A model generated the notes under the pieces. That model worked only from the letters and a program-made list of their open reading frames with translations, had not been told where the DNA came from and searched no databases. The translations under genes were made by a program, and so were the position numbers. This document shows, piece by piece, positions 11,828 through 22,739 of a stretch of DNA of 64,000 nucleotides; position 1 is the first letter of the stretch, and each line of letters starts with the position of its first letter. Source of the DNA: Riptortus pedestris (Eukaryota; Arthropoda; Insecta; Hemiptera; Alydidae). The DNA lies in assembly GCA_019009955.1 (NCBI GenBank), contig CM032228.1, forward strand, positions 126,136,001 through 126,200,000. The letters are read 5' to 3'.

Positions 11828-12930
11828 CCCTCCGTCGGGCACATGATCTCTCAGATACAAGGTTTCTAGAAAAATATTTGCCACTCCTCCTAGCAGAGAG
11901 TGGTGGTGTGCTTCAAGTTATGTGCTTTATAGGACCCCCCCCCTCAAGGTCAGTAGTGTCACTGCGTTTGATGGAGTCGTGTGTTTCACCTGTCATTCAG
12001 TTTAATCTCCTAGATACCATGCACCCGATCTCGGAAGTTTTTTTTGAAATCTGTATTTCATAAATATAAACATCAATTAACTTTCTCTTTAGTGAATGGA
12101 ATTATATAAACCAATTTTTCTATTATTTTCTCATACATGAGCTTTCAGAAGAACTTATTCAAGAAAATATTGTATGACGCAGTGACAGCAGTAGACGTTT
12201 ACCAACCGAACTAGAGACGAAACTTGACTAGTACAGAGATTCATTGGACGATACATTGAACTCAAGTACAGAACAGCATAAAAAAAGTCCCTCCACTACA
12301 ACGAACAAAAGCAAATGATGTGAACCAAGCAAAACTGAAAAGAAATGTAGTTATACTCATTATTCTTGTGAGATTTGCAAAAGCATTATTTGTTTACAAC
12401 ATAGTTCCACGCCTTGTCCTAATTGTAATGCAGCTCTGCAAAAGAGATAATAATTAAACTGGTATTTTTAAAAGGATTGGTACATTAAAATTTAGATGAG
12501 TCTTATCTAAAAGTGATTTCGTGCTACTTATTTTTTAATGAAGTTATATTTAGATATTTTGTTTATATTGTTCACAAATTGAAATGAATTATGAATAATA
12601 AAGACATGTGCATTTAAACTATTTCTTTTGGTATTTGTATGTTTTAATTATATTTTAAAAATTATCGTCCACTGTTTTAATAACAATGAATCTATAACCA
12701 ACTTGGTTATATTATCTACCATGATTTTTTTTATTATAGTACGTGACAATTTTGAAAATTATTTACTTCTTTCAAACAAATACTTCCTCAGATATAATTT
12801 CTAATTACACACTGAACACTTTAGTGCAAAATGTATATTAAAAAACTGTATTTCCGTAAAAACGGTTGAGGTTGTATCTCTGAGATACACGCGCCGAAGG
12901 CGGAATATTCTTGACGCGCCCGACCGAGGG
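11828..12930 (+). mobile_element. piggyBac-family element, internally deleted, with TTAA target duplications
   Basis: The 1,103-bp insertion has a 5' end CCCTCCGTCGGGC. The inverse complement of its 3' end is CCCTCGGTCGGGC, one mismatch in 13. TTAA lies at 11824-11827 and 12931-12934, the hallmark duplication of piggyBac elements. The subterminal region repeats a palindromic TATCTCAGAGATAC-type motif. Near the 3' side (about 12240-12450, plus strand) a frame with stops encodes CEICKSIICLQHSSTPCPNC. This is the cysteine/histidine-rich C-terminal domain that follows the DDD core in piggyBac transposases. The catalytic core itself is missing. The element is therefore non-autonomous, and target-site loss would restore the host element. 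Confidence 0.85.
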
Positions 12931-13141
12931 TTAATTTACAATAATATTGGTTCTATACAATTTTTTGATCCGACGTATGGTAACGGAGATATTTCGAATT
13001 TTTGAAAATCCCCCTCTAAACCCCCTCCCACTGGTCCAATTTCAGCCATTGAAGAACTTAATCTGTCTTTATGCATAAAACGTTTAAATATCGAGTTTGG
13101 TAACGATCAAACAAACATTGCGACCGCTAGAGCGTTATCAG

Positions 13142-13233
<92 letters not shown>
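13142..13233. repeat. Compound (CA)n(TA)n(TG)n microsatellite, self-complementary
   Basis: CA alternation passes into TA and then into TG, so the tract can fold back on itself. It sits at the microsatellite position of the surrounding Helentron-like copy. Confidence 0.92.
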
Positions 13234-13236
<3 letters not shown>

Positions 13237-13764
13237 TTTGAATGGACCACATTTTCGTCATCTTCTGGGTAGGATCGATGGACATTTGAAGAAAAATTTC
13301 GAAAATCGCCTCACGAGTACGACGTCAATAGCTGATTTCCCTTAGGGGAAATCTGCTAAAAACAATTATACATAGGCCAAAATACGATAGGAATCACTAC
13401 GCATTTAAGAATAGTCACATGCCAAATTTTAAATCGCATTATTAAATTAAAATGATATATAAGACAGTCAATATCTCAGGGACTTTAGAGTTTAAAAGTT
13501 GAAGAATATATATTTTTAATTTATCTAGTGACAATGATTTACGCGGCTGACTGACGAAGGTTTCTGTTGTTCCCTTTCCATAATCCCGAAAATTACCTGT
13601 GATTCCTCTTCTATTTTTCGTTAGCAATTAATGGTGATCAAAATGATTAATATTCAGAAAAGCTGCATTTCCTAAAATTGTTATCATTATTTTTCAACAT
13701 TAAATTGTTTCTGTGTGTGAAGAGTTGGTGGCATTTTATCTATCCATAATATTAAATTATAAAT

Positions 13765-13840
13765 TCTATTATTTATTAACGTCCACTTTTTGTTACTATG
13801 GCTAATTGGGACGGGTCATCTACAGGTTACCACCCGTAAA
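13765..13840 (-). mobile_element. SINE 3' fragment
   Basis: Contains TTATTAACGTCCACTTTTTG and AATTGGGACGGGTCATCTAC in the same order as the tail side of the copy at 8770-8996. The tRNA head is absent. Confidence 0.75.
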
Positions 13841-14783
13841 TTCTAAGTTAGCTTAATATTATAATATTAAGAATGGGCCATTATTGATTTTTCACTAAAG
13901 AGAGACAATGGGATTCCAGTTACAGGAACACTATCACTATTTTTGAATTGGTCCCAGGTACTTAGTTTAGAGGGGTTGCATGGCTTTTAAGGTCTTACGA
14001 CTTGGATTTTTAGAGGTTCAGGGTAACTTCTATTGCTTTCTAAGTGTATATGTATATCATAAATTGAAAGCAATTCTAAAGCGTTCAGCCCATATGTACA
14101 CCGTGGATTACAGAAATGTTAATACACGTAGTTCCTTATAGAGACGAGTCTCCAACAAGAAAAAGCATAAAATCACCATAACAGTTCTTTTTTTTACATT
14201 TATTCTTTATATTATTACAGAAATGTTTTATTTTTATTTGGAAAAAGTTAAAGGAAAACTTTAAAAGCTGGTACAATTTCAGATGTACCTCACTAAGTGA
14301 ACTACATATTTAAAATTGCAAAGTAGACTTAAACTAGCAAGTGAAGCATAACTAATTGCTGAACTTTCTTCATTAAAATAAGTGCCCAGAAAAACAAAAA
14401 TTGACGGCAATGACCGAAAAACTTATATAATAGGGAAAAACTTTGAGAGGAAGCTGAGAACATTTTCCTCACCGCCCTCCCTCCTTGCAGCTGTATCTGA
14501 GAGAAAAAAGAAAGAAATCTCATTATCATTATTTATACAACAAACTCAAAGTTTTGCAGTTGAATGAAATGGTTCCCAGTTGCTGTGCATATTTTGTGCA
14601 TCCTAATTCATTATCGTTACCATCACTTCAGACGTTAACATTGGTTCTCCTAGTGAAACGTATAAAGATATTTAAGTATTAGATTCGCACTTTTAATAGT
14701 AATACGGGGTGTTTAGGGGTAGAATATTAGAATATTTTAAATATAAATACAGTCCTTTAAGAACATAGAACTGACGACTGAAA
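13841..14783. other. Non-coding, nothing recognised
   Basis: No coding frame or family repeat. Overlapping short frames around 14330-14690 look like chance. Confidence 0.4.
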
Positions 14784-14914
14784 AAGCCCATAACGCAGAA
14801 GCTGCATGGGCAAAGCAGACTTTCCATATATCCCAGATGACCATATTGAACACCCTGAATTTGGCACAAAATCTTTTGCCAGTAAGGTGGCTTCATTAGG
14901 TCCTAACAAACGAA
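14784..14914 (-). mobile_element. Diverged relative of the Helentron-like 3' end
   Basis: CCCATAACGCAGAAGCTGC followed by GCAAAGCAGACTTTCC resembles the family 3' end but is clearly diverged. It is followed by a segment (GGCACAAAATCTTTTGCCAG) that recurs at 19057-19108 beside another 3' end. Probably a separate subfamily or a derivative. Confidence 0.45.
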
Positions 14915-15647
14915 AGACCGTCCCGCAGGGGCTGCGTAAACTAAGCAGATTTCCCTCGCGAAGTTTAATAATAGATAAGTCTACATACTGCTTATACAAC
15001 ACCAATGAATAAATACAAACGGTAGTAAGAAATTTTTCCCCTGCAGGATGGCAAGCGTCTGAAATGTAAACAAATTGGTCTGCCAACGGATCACTGGAAA
15101 GAAAAACAATAACTGAAAGATATCAGTATATAACATATTCATTTTATTGAAAACTATGTACTATACCTAGTACTGTAATTTTAATGAATCTGAATAATTT
15201 TTATCTCAATCAGTCAAATTTTAGGAGTCCAAGAATTAGACGGGGTGTCACAAGAACATATTTGCATCTATCTCGTATAATAAAGGTCACTGGTGGTTTA
15301 TTATATAACAGAGTATTGTTTATGTAACACGAGTAGAAGTGGGCGTTTACTGAATGCTGAAAACTGAAAAATGCAAATATATCTATTATTATTCATGATA
15401 CAGAAAATATCTATAGAACAATACTTACAGATCATTTAATTCGCAATAAGATTGTTTCTATATAATGTTACGATCCGACATATAGTAACGGAGATATTTT
15501 GAATTTTTAAAATCCCTCCTCTAAACCCCCTCCTCCCACTGGTCCGATTTCAGCCATTAACGAACTTGATCTTCTTTTTTACATAAAACAATTAAATATG
15601 GAGTTTGGTTAAGATCAAACAAAAATTGTCACCGCTAGAGCGTTAAC

Positions 15648-15709
<62 letters not shown>

Positions 15710-16024
15710 AACAAACGAAACAAGTTGCCCTCCTTCTTGAGGGTTCCCCTCAGGGACAGCCTCCTAATCGCTGGGTAATGTTAAAAAAATATATTCTTTT
15801 TTTTTAAATATTTCTTTTTAAAACAAGAAATTTGTTGTTAAATTTTGATGGGCCATGTGGAAAGGAGTGCAGCTTTGCATCGTGCCTTTATTTGTATAAA
15901 TGATAATTTATAATTCTCGTCGAATGCTTCATAATGGTTGTAGACAAATTCTGGAGGTCGTTCGTAGATAATCCCAATTCTGAGTACGACCTCAATAGCT
16001 AATTTCCCCTTAGGTCTGCTAAAA
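14915..16024 (-). mobile_element. Long Helentron-like (HINE) copy with replaced 5' segment
   Basis: Starts with the 3' terminus (GACCGTCCCGCAGGGGCTG) and ends with a decayed 5' terminus (CCTTAGGTCTGCTAA). It has the long subfamily interior (GTCCAAGAATTAG), a (TA)n tract at 15649-15706 and the CCGCTAGAGCGTTAACAG motif. Between 15707 and about 15980 the usual sequence is replaced by unrelated DNA containing CAGGGACAGCCTCCTAATCG. The replaced segment could be captured or inserted DNA. The minus-strand frame 14757-15086 lies inside this copy and is not a gene. Confidence 0.75.
15649..15706. repeat. (TA)n microsatellite inside the Helentron-like copy
   Basis: Uninterrupted TA alternation at the family position. 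Confidence 0.93.
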
Positions 16025-16699
16025 AAGAAGCCATTGTCTTTAAAATTTTGAAAATGGGTAAATCATACGGAAATATCCTAACATTGAATGCTGTTTCAGT
16101 ATTTAACTAAATTACCAATAATTTACTAAAGATGTACTCATTTCTCAAAATCATTAAAATGCTGTATTTCACTTGGTGTTCAGGGATGGTGATTGTACTC
16201 TAGCCGATGTTATCCATTATATTACTGTCCTCTTCAATTGATGGATGCATGGAATCGTACTTAGAGGGAAGTGTTATTCGTTGGGGTCGGTTTCACTTGC
16301 CTGGTTGGTAGAATAATGCACTAAATATCCACGCTAACCGTGTACAAATCTCGGTATCTACAAAATGCTTTCTCTAAATGAGAATATATAACGAATATTT
16401 TAATTTTCATTTTAATAATATCCCGCCAAATGTATCTCTTGCTTTGTTCTTTTGAGCCTGGCTAAAGCGATGATAAATTAAACTCACGAGAGTAGAGACA
16501 GAGTTCTCAATTCATCATTAGTGTTATCACTTTAAAGGCTTTTCATTTTCTTTCTATGGAACTTTTCTTTATTTAAGTTTACATTGAAAAAATCTATCTA
16601 TTTTATTAATTCATTCTTAAGTAGCCTAAATTAATTTTTTTTTAAATTTGATTTGCCATTGCGTTGGTAGTAAATACAATATATTCTCTACAGAACATG
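16025..16699. other. Non-coding, nothing recognised
   Basis: AT-rich sequence without coding potential. A patch at 16180-16360 is less AT-rich but has no open frame and no convincing tRNA fold. Confidence 0.35.
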
Positions 16700-17290
16700 C
16701 AAGGGGGCATAACAACGTTATGAATAAACGTCTTCTAACGTTTTTACATATACTTTATGACTGTTCAATATTTAATCAAAATAGATCAAATTTAATAATG
16801 AACATAATTTTAAAAGGAGGTAATTGACCAGAACAACATCATATTATATTTAACAAATATAATAAAGAACTAATAAAGTTTATCAAAAGTATAGATATGG
16901 AAGAAGCAAAAATACATTAGAATGTATAGTTGATTGTGAGGAATGGGAATTACAATTCAATATATTTACGTTACACGGACTCGTAAATTAAACATCGGTT
17001 TAGTTTAACTTTAATTTATTTGTTTCTTTTTGTTTTATTTTTTGTTCTTATTTTATTTATTTATTTTCGTTTCATTTATTAATTTTATTTGTAGTTATCT
17101 TACTTATTTTAATATTTTATTCTATAATTTTTTTATATTATATTTGAGTATATAGTTGATTAACGTGTACATATTGTAAAATAAAAATGTATTTAAACAT
17201 AATCATACATGTAATATGCCATGTGGCAATGGAACATGTATTCAAATAAATTACTCCTCATATGGTGACTATGAGGAGAAAAAAAAAGCT
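16700..17290 (+). mobile_element. 5'-truncated LINE, copy 1 of the RNase H family (3' end only)
   Basis: Encodes FLHILYDCSIFNQN and then, with stops, the same C-terminal residues as the better copy at 62320-63410. The 3' UTRs are also homologous, ending ATGCCATGTGGCAATGGAAC, GTGACTATGAGGAG and an A-run at 17280-17287. It lacks the RNase H and reverse transcriptase domains. Two copies with the same 3' end and different 5' breakpoints are typical of target-primed reverse transcription. Confidence 0.75.
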
Positions 17291-17354
17291 ATGGAATAGG
17301 CGTATAAAGGTCATTTTAATTTCAGAATTTCCTAATACGGAGATAAAACCTCAA

Positions 17355-17465
17355 TAGAGTATTTGCCTTAAGAAAAAACAACTAATGAGATTGTACTCAT
17401 GACGCGATTTTCGGAACACTTCTTCAAAAGTAGATTGATCCTAATTAGGGGATGATGAAACTGTG
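17355..17465 (+). mobile_element. Helentron-like 5' fragment, degenerate
   Basis: GTACTCATGACGCGATTTTC, then AGTAGATTGATCCTAATTAG and GGGGATGATGAAACTG, follow the order of the first 110 bp of the family. The terminal palindrome is largely lost. Confidence 0.6.
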
Positions 17466-18065
17466 GTATTCCATACGTATATACTTGTATACCTACCCCG
17501 TTTTGTTCAGGGTTTGCTGTAGAGATTGGAATAATGATAGTATTATTTTAGCAAGGCTTGAGTAATATATTTAAACTGACCGTCACTATGATAGTGGACT
17601 ACATTTTGTTCCTATTTAACGAACTTATGGTATTTTTTTTATGTATTTAAAGAACAAATGAAAATAAATTCCTAGTTAGTCCCTATTTACTCGGCGGAAA
17701 AAAAAAATTGCTTTGTGGGAAATATAAATCATATTCATGGATAGCTTTCTTTATTTGGAACAATATAATAATAAATATTTGTTTGCCCTAAAAGAGGACC
17801 GACGCTTAAATCCGACACAATATTTTCACAAATGTCTTAAATTTTAAGGAAGCATTTCAAGTTAATAAATATCAGAAATAGCGACGTTGTTCTGTTTAAA
17901 TTATTTATTAATATGTACATGACCAAATTTACATTTCTGAGGACAATACTATAATACTAAAATTGGGAATATTAAATGGTTTGTAATCAAAAACAACTTG
18001 TAGTTTGGAAATTTACCCCCCAAGACTTATTCGAAAGCAAACTTATTGGAGCTACAAACAATTTT
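17466..18065. other. AT-rich non-coding stretch
   Basis: Nothing recognised. Confidence 0.4.
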
Positions 18066-18266
18066 ATTTACGCCCACTATGTGCTATTAAGGCTGATTGG
18101 GATGGACAAACTGCTGCTGGTTAGTTTCCACTCTTTTCTAGCCATGTTGGAACTAAGGATTTTACCTAACGACTTCGACACTACATAAACTCCTACTGGG
18201 CTGGTGAAAATCCAACAAGTTTCTCAAGTTAGATTCAGACAAACGCCTCAACCCACATGACCTGAG
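18066..18266 (-). mobile_element. Old SINE copy
   Basis: Tail-like ATTTACGCCCACTATGTGC and AAGGCTGATTGGGATGG are followed at the far end by CCCACATGACCTGAGCCCG, the inverse of the tRNA-like head. Strong divergence from 8770-8996 indicates an old insertion. The plus-strand frame 17976-18188 crosses its edge and is rejected as a gene. Confidence 0.55.
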
Positions 18267-19047
18267 CCCGTTTAAAGAGTTAAATTAATGATCGATTAAT
18301 AACCATTTTTAAAAATAAAAAAAATAACATCCTAACATAGCATCACTAGAAGCTTTACAATAAAATAAATGCCTTTTTTCTAATTTACCTTTTGACAAAT
18401 TGTATATAATTATAAAAGTGGATATAATTATTATTAGTGTATATAAAAGTGTATATAATCTAAAATTCTGCCTCAGTCATTACAATACATTTGCATCCAG
18501 AGCTTCCAATGTCGAGCTCATATACTCTAAGAAATAAAATTGTATTTAATATTAAAGGAAGATCTTGAATATTCCAAAACAATTAAATATTAATCATTAA
18601 TCATTTCATAATCAACCCCTCATCACTGTTCAAAAGAATGTGGGCAATATAAATCTTGGTCATTCATAATTATGATTTCAATTAATAAAACGTCTAAGAT
18701 TAAAAATTTCTTTCACTCAAACAGTAATCCCAAAACAAGAGAGAATGCGTAACTCAATTCCATTAACGCCTATATATCACAGGAAATACGCTAACACAAT
18801 TAACTGTGTTTGTCTCTCCACAACTTCTAATCCCACTTATGGATTTCTTTAAATTATCGATTATATTACTTACACAATCGGAAAGTTCTAGTTTATTCTT
18901 TCGAACCATATTCACATATTTGTATTTAATTAATTATTTATTCTAAAAATTATACAATCTATCTCTGGTGAATATACCACCATTTGTTAAAATGAATTTT
19001 CGTTATGGGAACAGGACTTATAAGCGGGAAGTCTTCTCAAAAAGATG
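18267..19047. other. AT-rich non-coding stretch
   Basis: Nothing recognised. Confidence 0.4.
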
Positions 19048-19148
19048 TTTTATTTAGGCACGAGACCTTTTGGCAGTAATATGCCTACATTAGGTGCTAA
19101 CAAGTACTCGGGAAACCTGCTTAGTTTACGCTTCCCTTACAAGACTGA
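19048..19148 (+). mobile_element. Helentron-like 3' end, diverged
   Basis: GGGAAACCTGCTTAGTTTACG, a degraded hairpin region and GACTGACTTTTA form a plus-oriented 3' end. The upstream segment (CTTTTGGCAGTAATATGCC) matches the one at 14850-14890. Confidence 0.55.
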
Positions 19149-19634
19149 CTTTTATTTGTAAGTATGACGGCACAGAAGTAGCTGTAGTAGTTGAGACCAT
19201 TTCCTGGTGGCTAGATGAGTGCAGGGAGCTGCAATTACAGGGGTCGAGATCCCCTGAGAGAAAATGATATCCGTTTGCAAGGGAGATGCTGGCCTATGAA
19301 ATATTCTTCTGCTAGAAATGCTCGTGTCAGCAATGTAGACAAGCTTTTGCCTGACTCTGTTGTACATTTTACATTTATAGGCAATTTCTTCATTTAATGG
19401 GAATTAAATTAATTCCCAGAATTAAATCATTTCACAAGAAGAAATTGACTGTAGAATCCCAATGTTTTCATTGCATTATTTATATCCTTTAACTAATAAA
19501 CTCTTACATGAGTATAGCATCTAAAGATGTTATTACATAATCAGAAGATATTATTATATCATCAAAAGATGTCACATACTCTCCCCTATTTTGGGCTCCT
19601 CTTTTTTTTTAGTTAGTTTTCCGTTTTAAACAAT

Positions 19635-20010
19635 AAACGTCCATCACGCCGGGGCTGCGTAAACTAAGCAAATTTCCCACGTGGGGGTGCACACTATTTT
19701 TCTCTTCTCATTTCACATTTTCTATTTCTAAGTCATTATCAGATTATTAAAATTGAGGTGTTACTAAAGGCTGAAACCAATTTCAAATGCTGAATAAATC
19801 GCTAAATATTTGAGTATCAAATAACAAACTCAGATAATTAATAATTTAACAAGATTAGTTCTATGGCACTAAAACATTTTTCGACAATGCTCATAATGAC
19901 GGAAATATATTGAATTATTCAAACATCCTTCTCTTCCTCTAAACCCTCCCCCATTATTCCTAGTTCGATTTCAGTCATTAACGAATATGTCCTTAATTGT
20001 TAAATTAAGG
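19635..20010 (-). mobile_element. Helentron-like copy, diverged subfamily, 5' half missing
   Basis: Begins with a good 3' terminus (GTCCATCACGCCGGGGCTG) and continues into an interior (AGGCTGAAACCAATTTC, TTTTTCGACAATGCTCATAA) shared with 24295-24520 rather than with the main subfamily. It stops near 20010, where a different repeat begins. Confidence 0.65.
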
Positions 20011-20012
20011 AT

Positions 20013-20120
20013 TGTAACTTGGAGAGGGATAAATACGTCCAATTCGTCACAAATTTTTATTTCCGCGCTAAGCGTTTTTGAAGACTATTGTCTCCATCTT
20101 CAGAGCTATTCATGAAAATC
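20013..20120 (+). repeat. Solo copy of the long-TIR arm found at 49052 and 50176
   Basis: AACTTGGAGAGGGATAAATA, ATTTCCGCGCTAAGCG and GAAGACTATTGTCTCCATC follow the order of the terminal arms of the 49052-50176 element. No second arm is seen nearby. Confidence 0.7.
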
Positions 20121-20257
20121 AAGAACATCAATAAAATATCTATACATTACAATAGGGTCATTAATAATATTAATAACAATAACTAAAAACACAAAATAAA
20201 TATCTTACAGAAGTGAATATAATAAATGGACTTAAGTCAAATCCTAAAATAAAAAAA

Positions 20258-20835
20258 AGTCCCGTCACGCAGGGGCTGCGTAAACTAAGCAGATTTCCCA
20301 CGTGAAGTTTTACAATACAGAAATTTCACGAGAGCCGAGCCAGTCAAAGAAACGGCCGAACTAGCTTTTGGCGGGATAGTAACTCTCGTTCGTTAGGCTC
20401 CGAGATTAAATTAAAAACAATTCAATCTCAAAAAACACAAAAGATGGACTTACCGTTAATGATAGCAGCGCTCTGAACACTTATTACACCAACACTAAAT
20501 AGTACCACAGAATATCCATTATTTGTAAGACTTAATACTGCTGTGAATATTAAGTAAACAAATAAAGGGCAAGTCAAATGGTAAGAACCTTCCTGATAGC
20601 AAACAGTCTGAGTTCTAAACAATCAGGTTAGCCAGCTTTTACCGGAAATAAAAGCAATTACGGAAATATATTTGAATATGAGTTATAAATTTTATTCATA
20701 TAACTATTTATTATATCTAGTACTGTAATTAATAATAGACCAGAATAATTTTAATCACAACCATTCCAAATTTAGGAATTCGGGAAGAAAATAGAAAGGG
20801 GGGGGGGCAAAATACGATTCAGACGGTTATGAGAT
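20258..20835 (-). mobile_element. Helentron-like (HINE) copy carrying an exon-like insert
   Basis: The 3' terminus at 20258-20310 (CCCGTCACGCAGGGGCTG) and CGGCCGAACTAGC motif are intact to about 20395. Family interior sequence resumes near 20615 (CAGGTTAGCCAGC, ACCGGAAATAAAAGC) and runs to about 20830. The intervening 200 bp is not seen in other copies and contains a splice-bounded frame (20454-20540). It lies directly before another copy in the same orientation. Confidence 0.6.
20454..20540 (-). CDS. Candidate 87-bp exon inside a Helentron-like copy
   Basis: On the minus strand a pyrimidine-rich acceptor (GTTTACTTAATATTCACAG) ends at 20541. A consensus donor (ACG|GTAAGT) starts at 20453. 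The 87 bp between are open and encode residues including SLTNNGYSVVLFSVGVISVQ. Both splice sites match consensus well, and the segment lacks homologues in sister copies. This is what a captured gene fragment would look like. I do not recognise the product. Chance splice-site matches are possible in a sequence this long. Confidence 0.3.
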
Positions 20836-21656
20836 TTTCACATGATTAAGCAGGTTAGCCAGCGAAGGTTTACAATAGATAAATATACATACAGGTAACA
20901 CTTCCGTGAATATTAGTGAATAATTACAAACGGCAATGAGAAATCTTTCAGTGAATTTACAATATAAGTTAATAGTCCCTACAACGTAATACGGCTGGAT
21001 TGTAAACAAACAGGTTAGCCAACCTTGTAGTGCAGTATCGATAGATAGACCGGAAAAACAAACAATTAAAGAAATATATCTGAATATAAAATATTAATTT
21101 TATTGGAAATTATTTATTATAGTTAGTGGAGTAATTTGAAATGAATCAAAATAATTTCTATCTCAATCACTCAGATTTTTGTAGTCCAAGAAAAAAAAGG
21201 GGGGGGGGGGGTTCAACAGAACGTATTTGTTTGTACCTCGTAAAATAAAGCTTTGCTGAAAACAATATTTTGTATTTAACCTAATAATGAGGTGGTTCAT
21301 TAGATATCAGCTTATTATTAATATGTCCCTAGTACGAGTAGGGGGTTTACTGAAAGCGGAACTCATTACAAAAAATACAAATATCTTGGTTAAGACTCAT
21401 TATACGGAAAATATGTATAGAACGATATTTATAGTAAATGTAATTTACAATAAGATTGATTTTATACAATTTTTCGATCCGACGTATAGTAACGGAGATA
21501 TTTCGAATTTTCGAAAATACTCCCCTCTAACCCCCCCCCCTCCCACTGGTCCGATTTCAGCCGTTAACGAAGTTGATCTTTCTTTTTACATAAAACGACT
21601 AAATTTCGAGTTTCGTAACGATCAAACACAAATTGCGACTGCTAGAGCGGTAACAG

Positions 21657-21713
<57 letters not shown>

Positions 21714-21850
21714 TATATATGTACAGTTTTGAACGGACCTCATTTTCGTTTTCTACTAAGTAGGATCGATGGACATTTGAAGAAAAATGTCGAAAATTCC
21801 GTCATGAGTACAACCTCAATAGCTGATTTCCCTGAAGGAAAATCTTCTAA
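20836..21850 (-). mobile_element. Long Helentron-like (HINE) copy
   Basis: The 3' end is decayed (AAGCAGGTTAGCCAGCGAAGG). The interior is the long subfamily with a G-tract at 21199-21210. A (TA)n tract spans 21659-21710, and the 5' end reads AATAGCTGATTTCCC then AATCTTCTAA. It is arranged head-to-tail with the copy at 20258-20835. The frame 21287-21712 lies inside it and is not a gene. Confidence 0.8.
21659..21710. repeat. (TA)n microsatellite inside the Helentron-like copy
   Basis: TA alternation at the family position, followed by AGATATATATG. Confidence 0.93.
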
Positions 21851-21894
21851 TACGGAGAGTGAGAGATCCATTGAGGTAAAGCTCAAAAATATTT

Positions 21895-22165
21895 ACTGAC
21901 CTACATGCATGCGCACATTTGGAAAGACAGCAAGTGACTGGCTGGCACGCGGGAGATATCATCGAGGTCCAGTACCCCCACCATTGCAGACTTATAGCAA
22001 TCGGTCTTCTTGTTCAAAGAGCGACTATCAATAAGCTTCTTGTTCAATGCAATCGCCAGACCTTTCAATGAACTTTTTTACCTTTCTAGGCCTCATATAA
22101 TAAACACACTTCATGAGCTGCTTCGCTATGGCCCTCTTGTTGATGGCAGAAAAGCGGTTACATTA
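21895..22165 (-). pseudogene. C-terminal coding remnant of an unidentified repeat
   Basis: On the minus strand the frame reads NRFSAINKRAIAKQLMK and YYMRPRKVKK. After one frameshift it continues with LNKKLIDSRSLNKKTDCYKS, DLDDISRVPASHLLSF and a stop. The last codons and the sequence after the stop overlap the interior end of the long terminal arms at 49052 and 50176 (GACAGCAAGTGAC). This may therefore be the coding end of the element family to which those arms belong. I do not recognise the protein. Confidence 0.45.
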
Positions 22166-22400
22166 AACGGTTAGATATCGAGAGCATGGTATTGATCAAA
22201 TAAACATTTTCGAGTTAAGAACATAAAATCTTAATTGATGACGTTATCACATAACGTATCTCACACAGTAAAAGTTCAATGAAATCAATATTTGTTATTT
22301 AAGACTAATATTGAATAAAGTGGTTCAGACAAAACAAACTATTGTTGATAAGCCGTTTTTTGTTAACATTTTTTGGATTCATTCAAGAATACGTTTGCGT
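22166..22400 (-). mobile_element. Helentron-like fragment, diverged subfamily
   Basis: AACGGTTAGATATCGAGAGC, CTTAATTGATGACGTTATC and GTGGTTCAGACAAAACAAAC are shared in order with 24535-24720 and partly with 35610-35720. No termini are present. Confidence 0.6.
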
Positions 22401-22559
22401 TATTTCGTTTTAAATATTTTGCTACATGTTTTATGGAGCAGAATTTTTCAATAAAATGCGGCTAGAGGATATATCAAATCCAAATATTCACTGATTTAAA
22501 CTCGTTTTAGAATTTGGTTTCCCACAAGAATCAGTCATACAAAGTATTCCATCAGAAAT

Positions 22560-22705
22560 TCCAAAATTATGAGGTCGATTATGGACTGAAAAGATGCTTC
22601 AGGGGTCACAACTATTGCACACCAAGTCTCAGCCTTTTAATTATACAATTAGCACTTTTAAGGGTCATGCCATGGGAACTTTGGACACCCTGTATACATA
22701 TTAAC
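22560..22705 (+). repeat. Dispersed repeat, partner of 24820-24965
   Basis: GGACTGAAAAGATGCTTCAG, GGGGTCACAACTATTGCAC and GGACACCCTGTATACATATT recur in the same order at 24820-24965. The frame 22514-22729 overlaps it and is not a gene. Confidence 0.7.
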
Positions 22706-22739
22706 AATGATATTTGGATTTTAAGATAATATTTCAGTT

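Larger units (their letters stand above)
11599..13359 (-). mobile_element. Helentron-like (HINE) copy split by a piggyBac insertion
   Basis: The 3' terminus (TCCGTCACGCAGGGGCTG) starts near 11603 and the 5' terminus (CTTAGGGGAAATCTGCTAA) ends at 13359. The piggyBac element at 11828-12930 interrupts the region where other copies read AAATTTAATTTGCAATAAG. Without it, the copy is about 650 bp. Its microsatellite is compound, CA then TA then TG. Confidence 0.88.

Noticed and set aside
14757..15086. 109-residue minus-strand frame.
   Set aside because: Covers the 3' end of one Helentron-like copy and a related fragment; not kept open in other copies.
16280..16350. TGGTTGGTAGAAT and downstream CTCGG suggested a tRNA-like fold.
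   Set aside because: No consistent cloverleaf and no B box.
21287..21712. 141-residue plus-strand frame, the second longest in the window.
   Set aside because: Wholly inside a Helentron-like copy. Homologous copies break the frame, and the end is the (TA)n tract.
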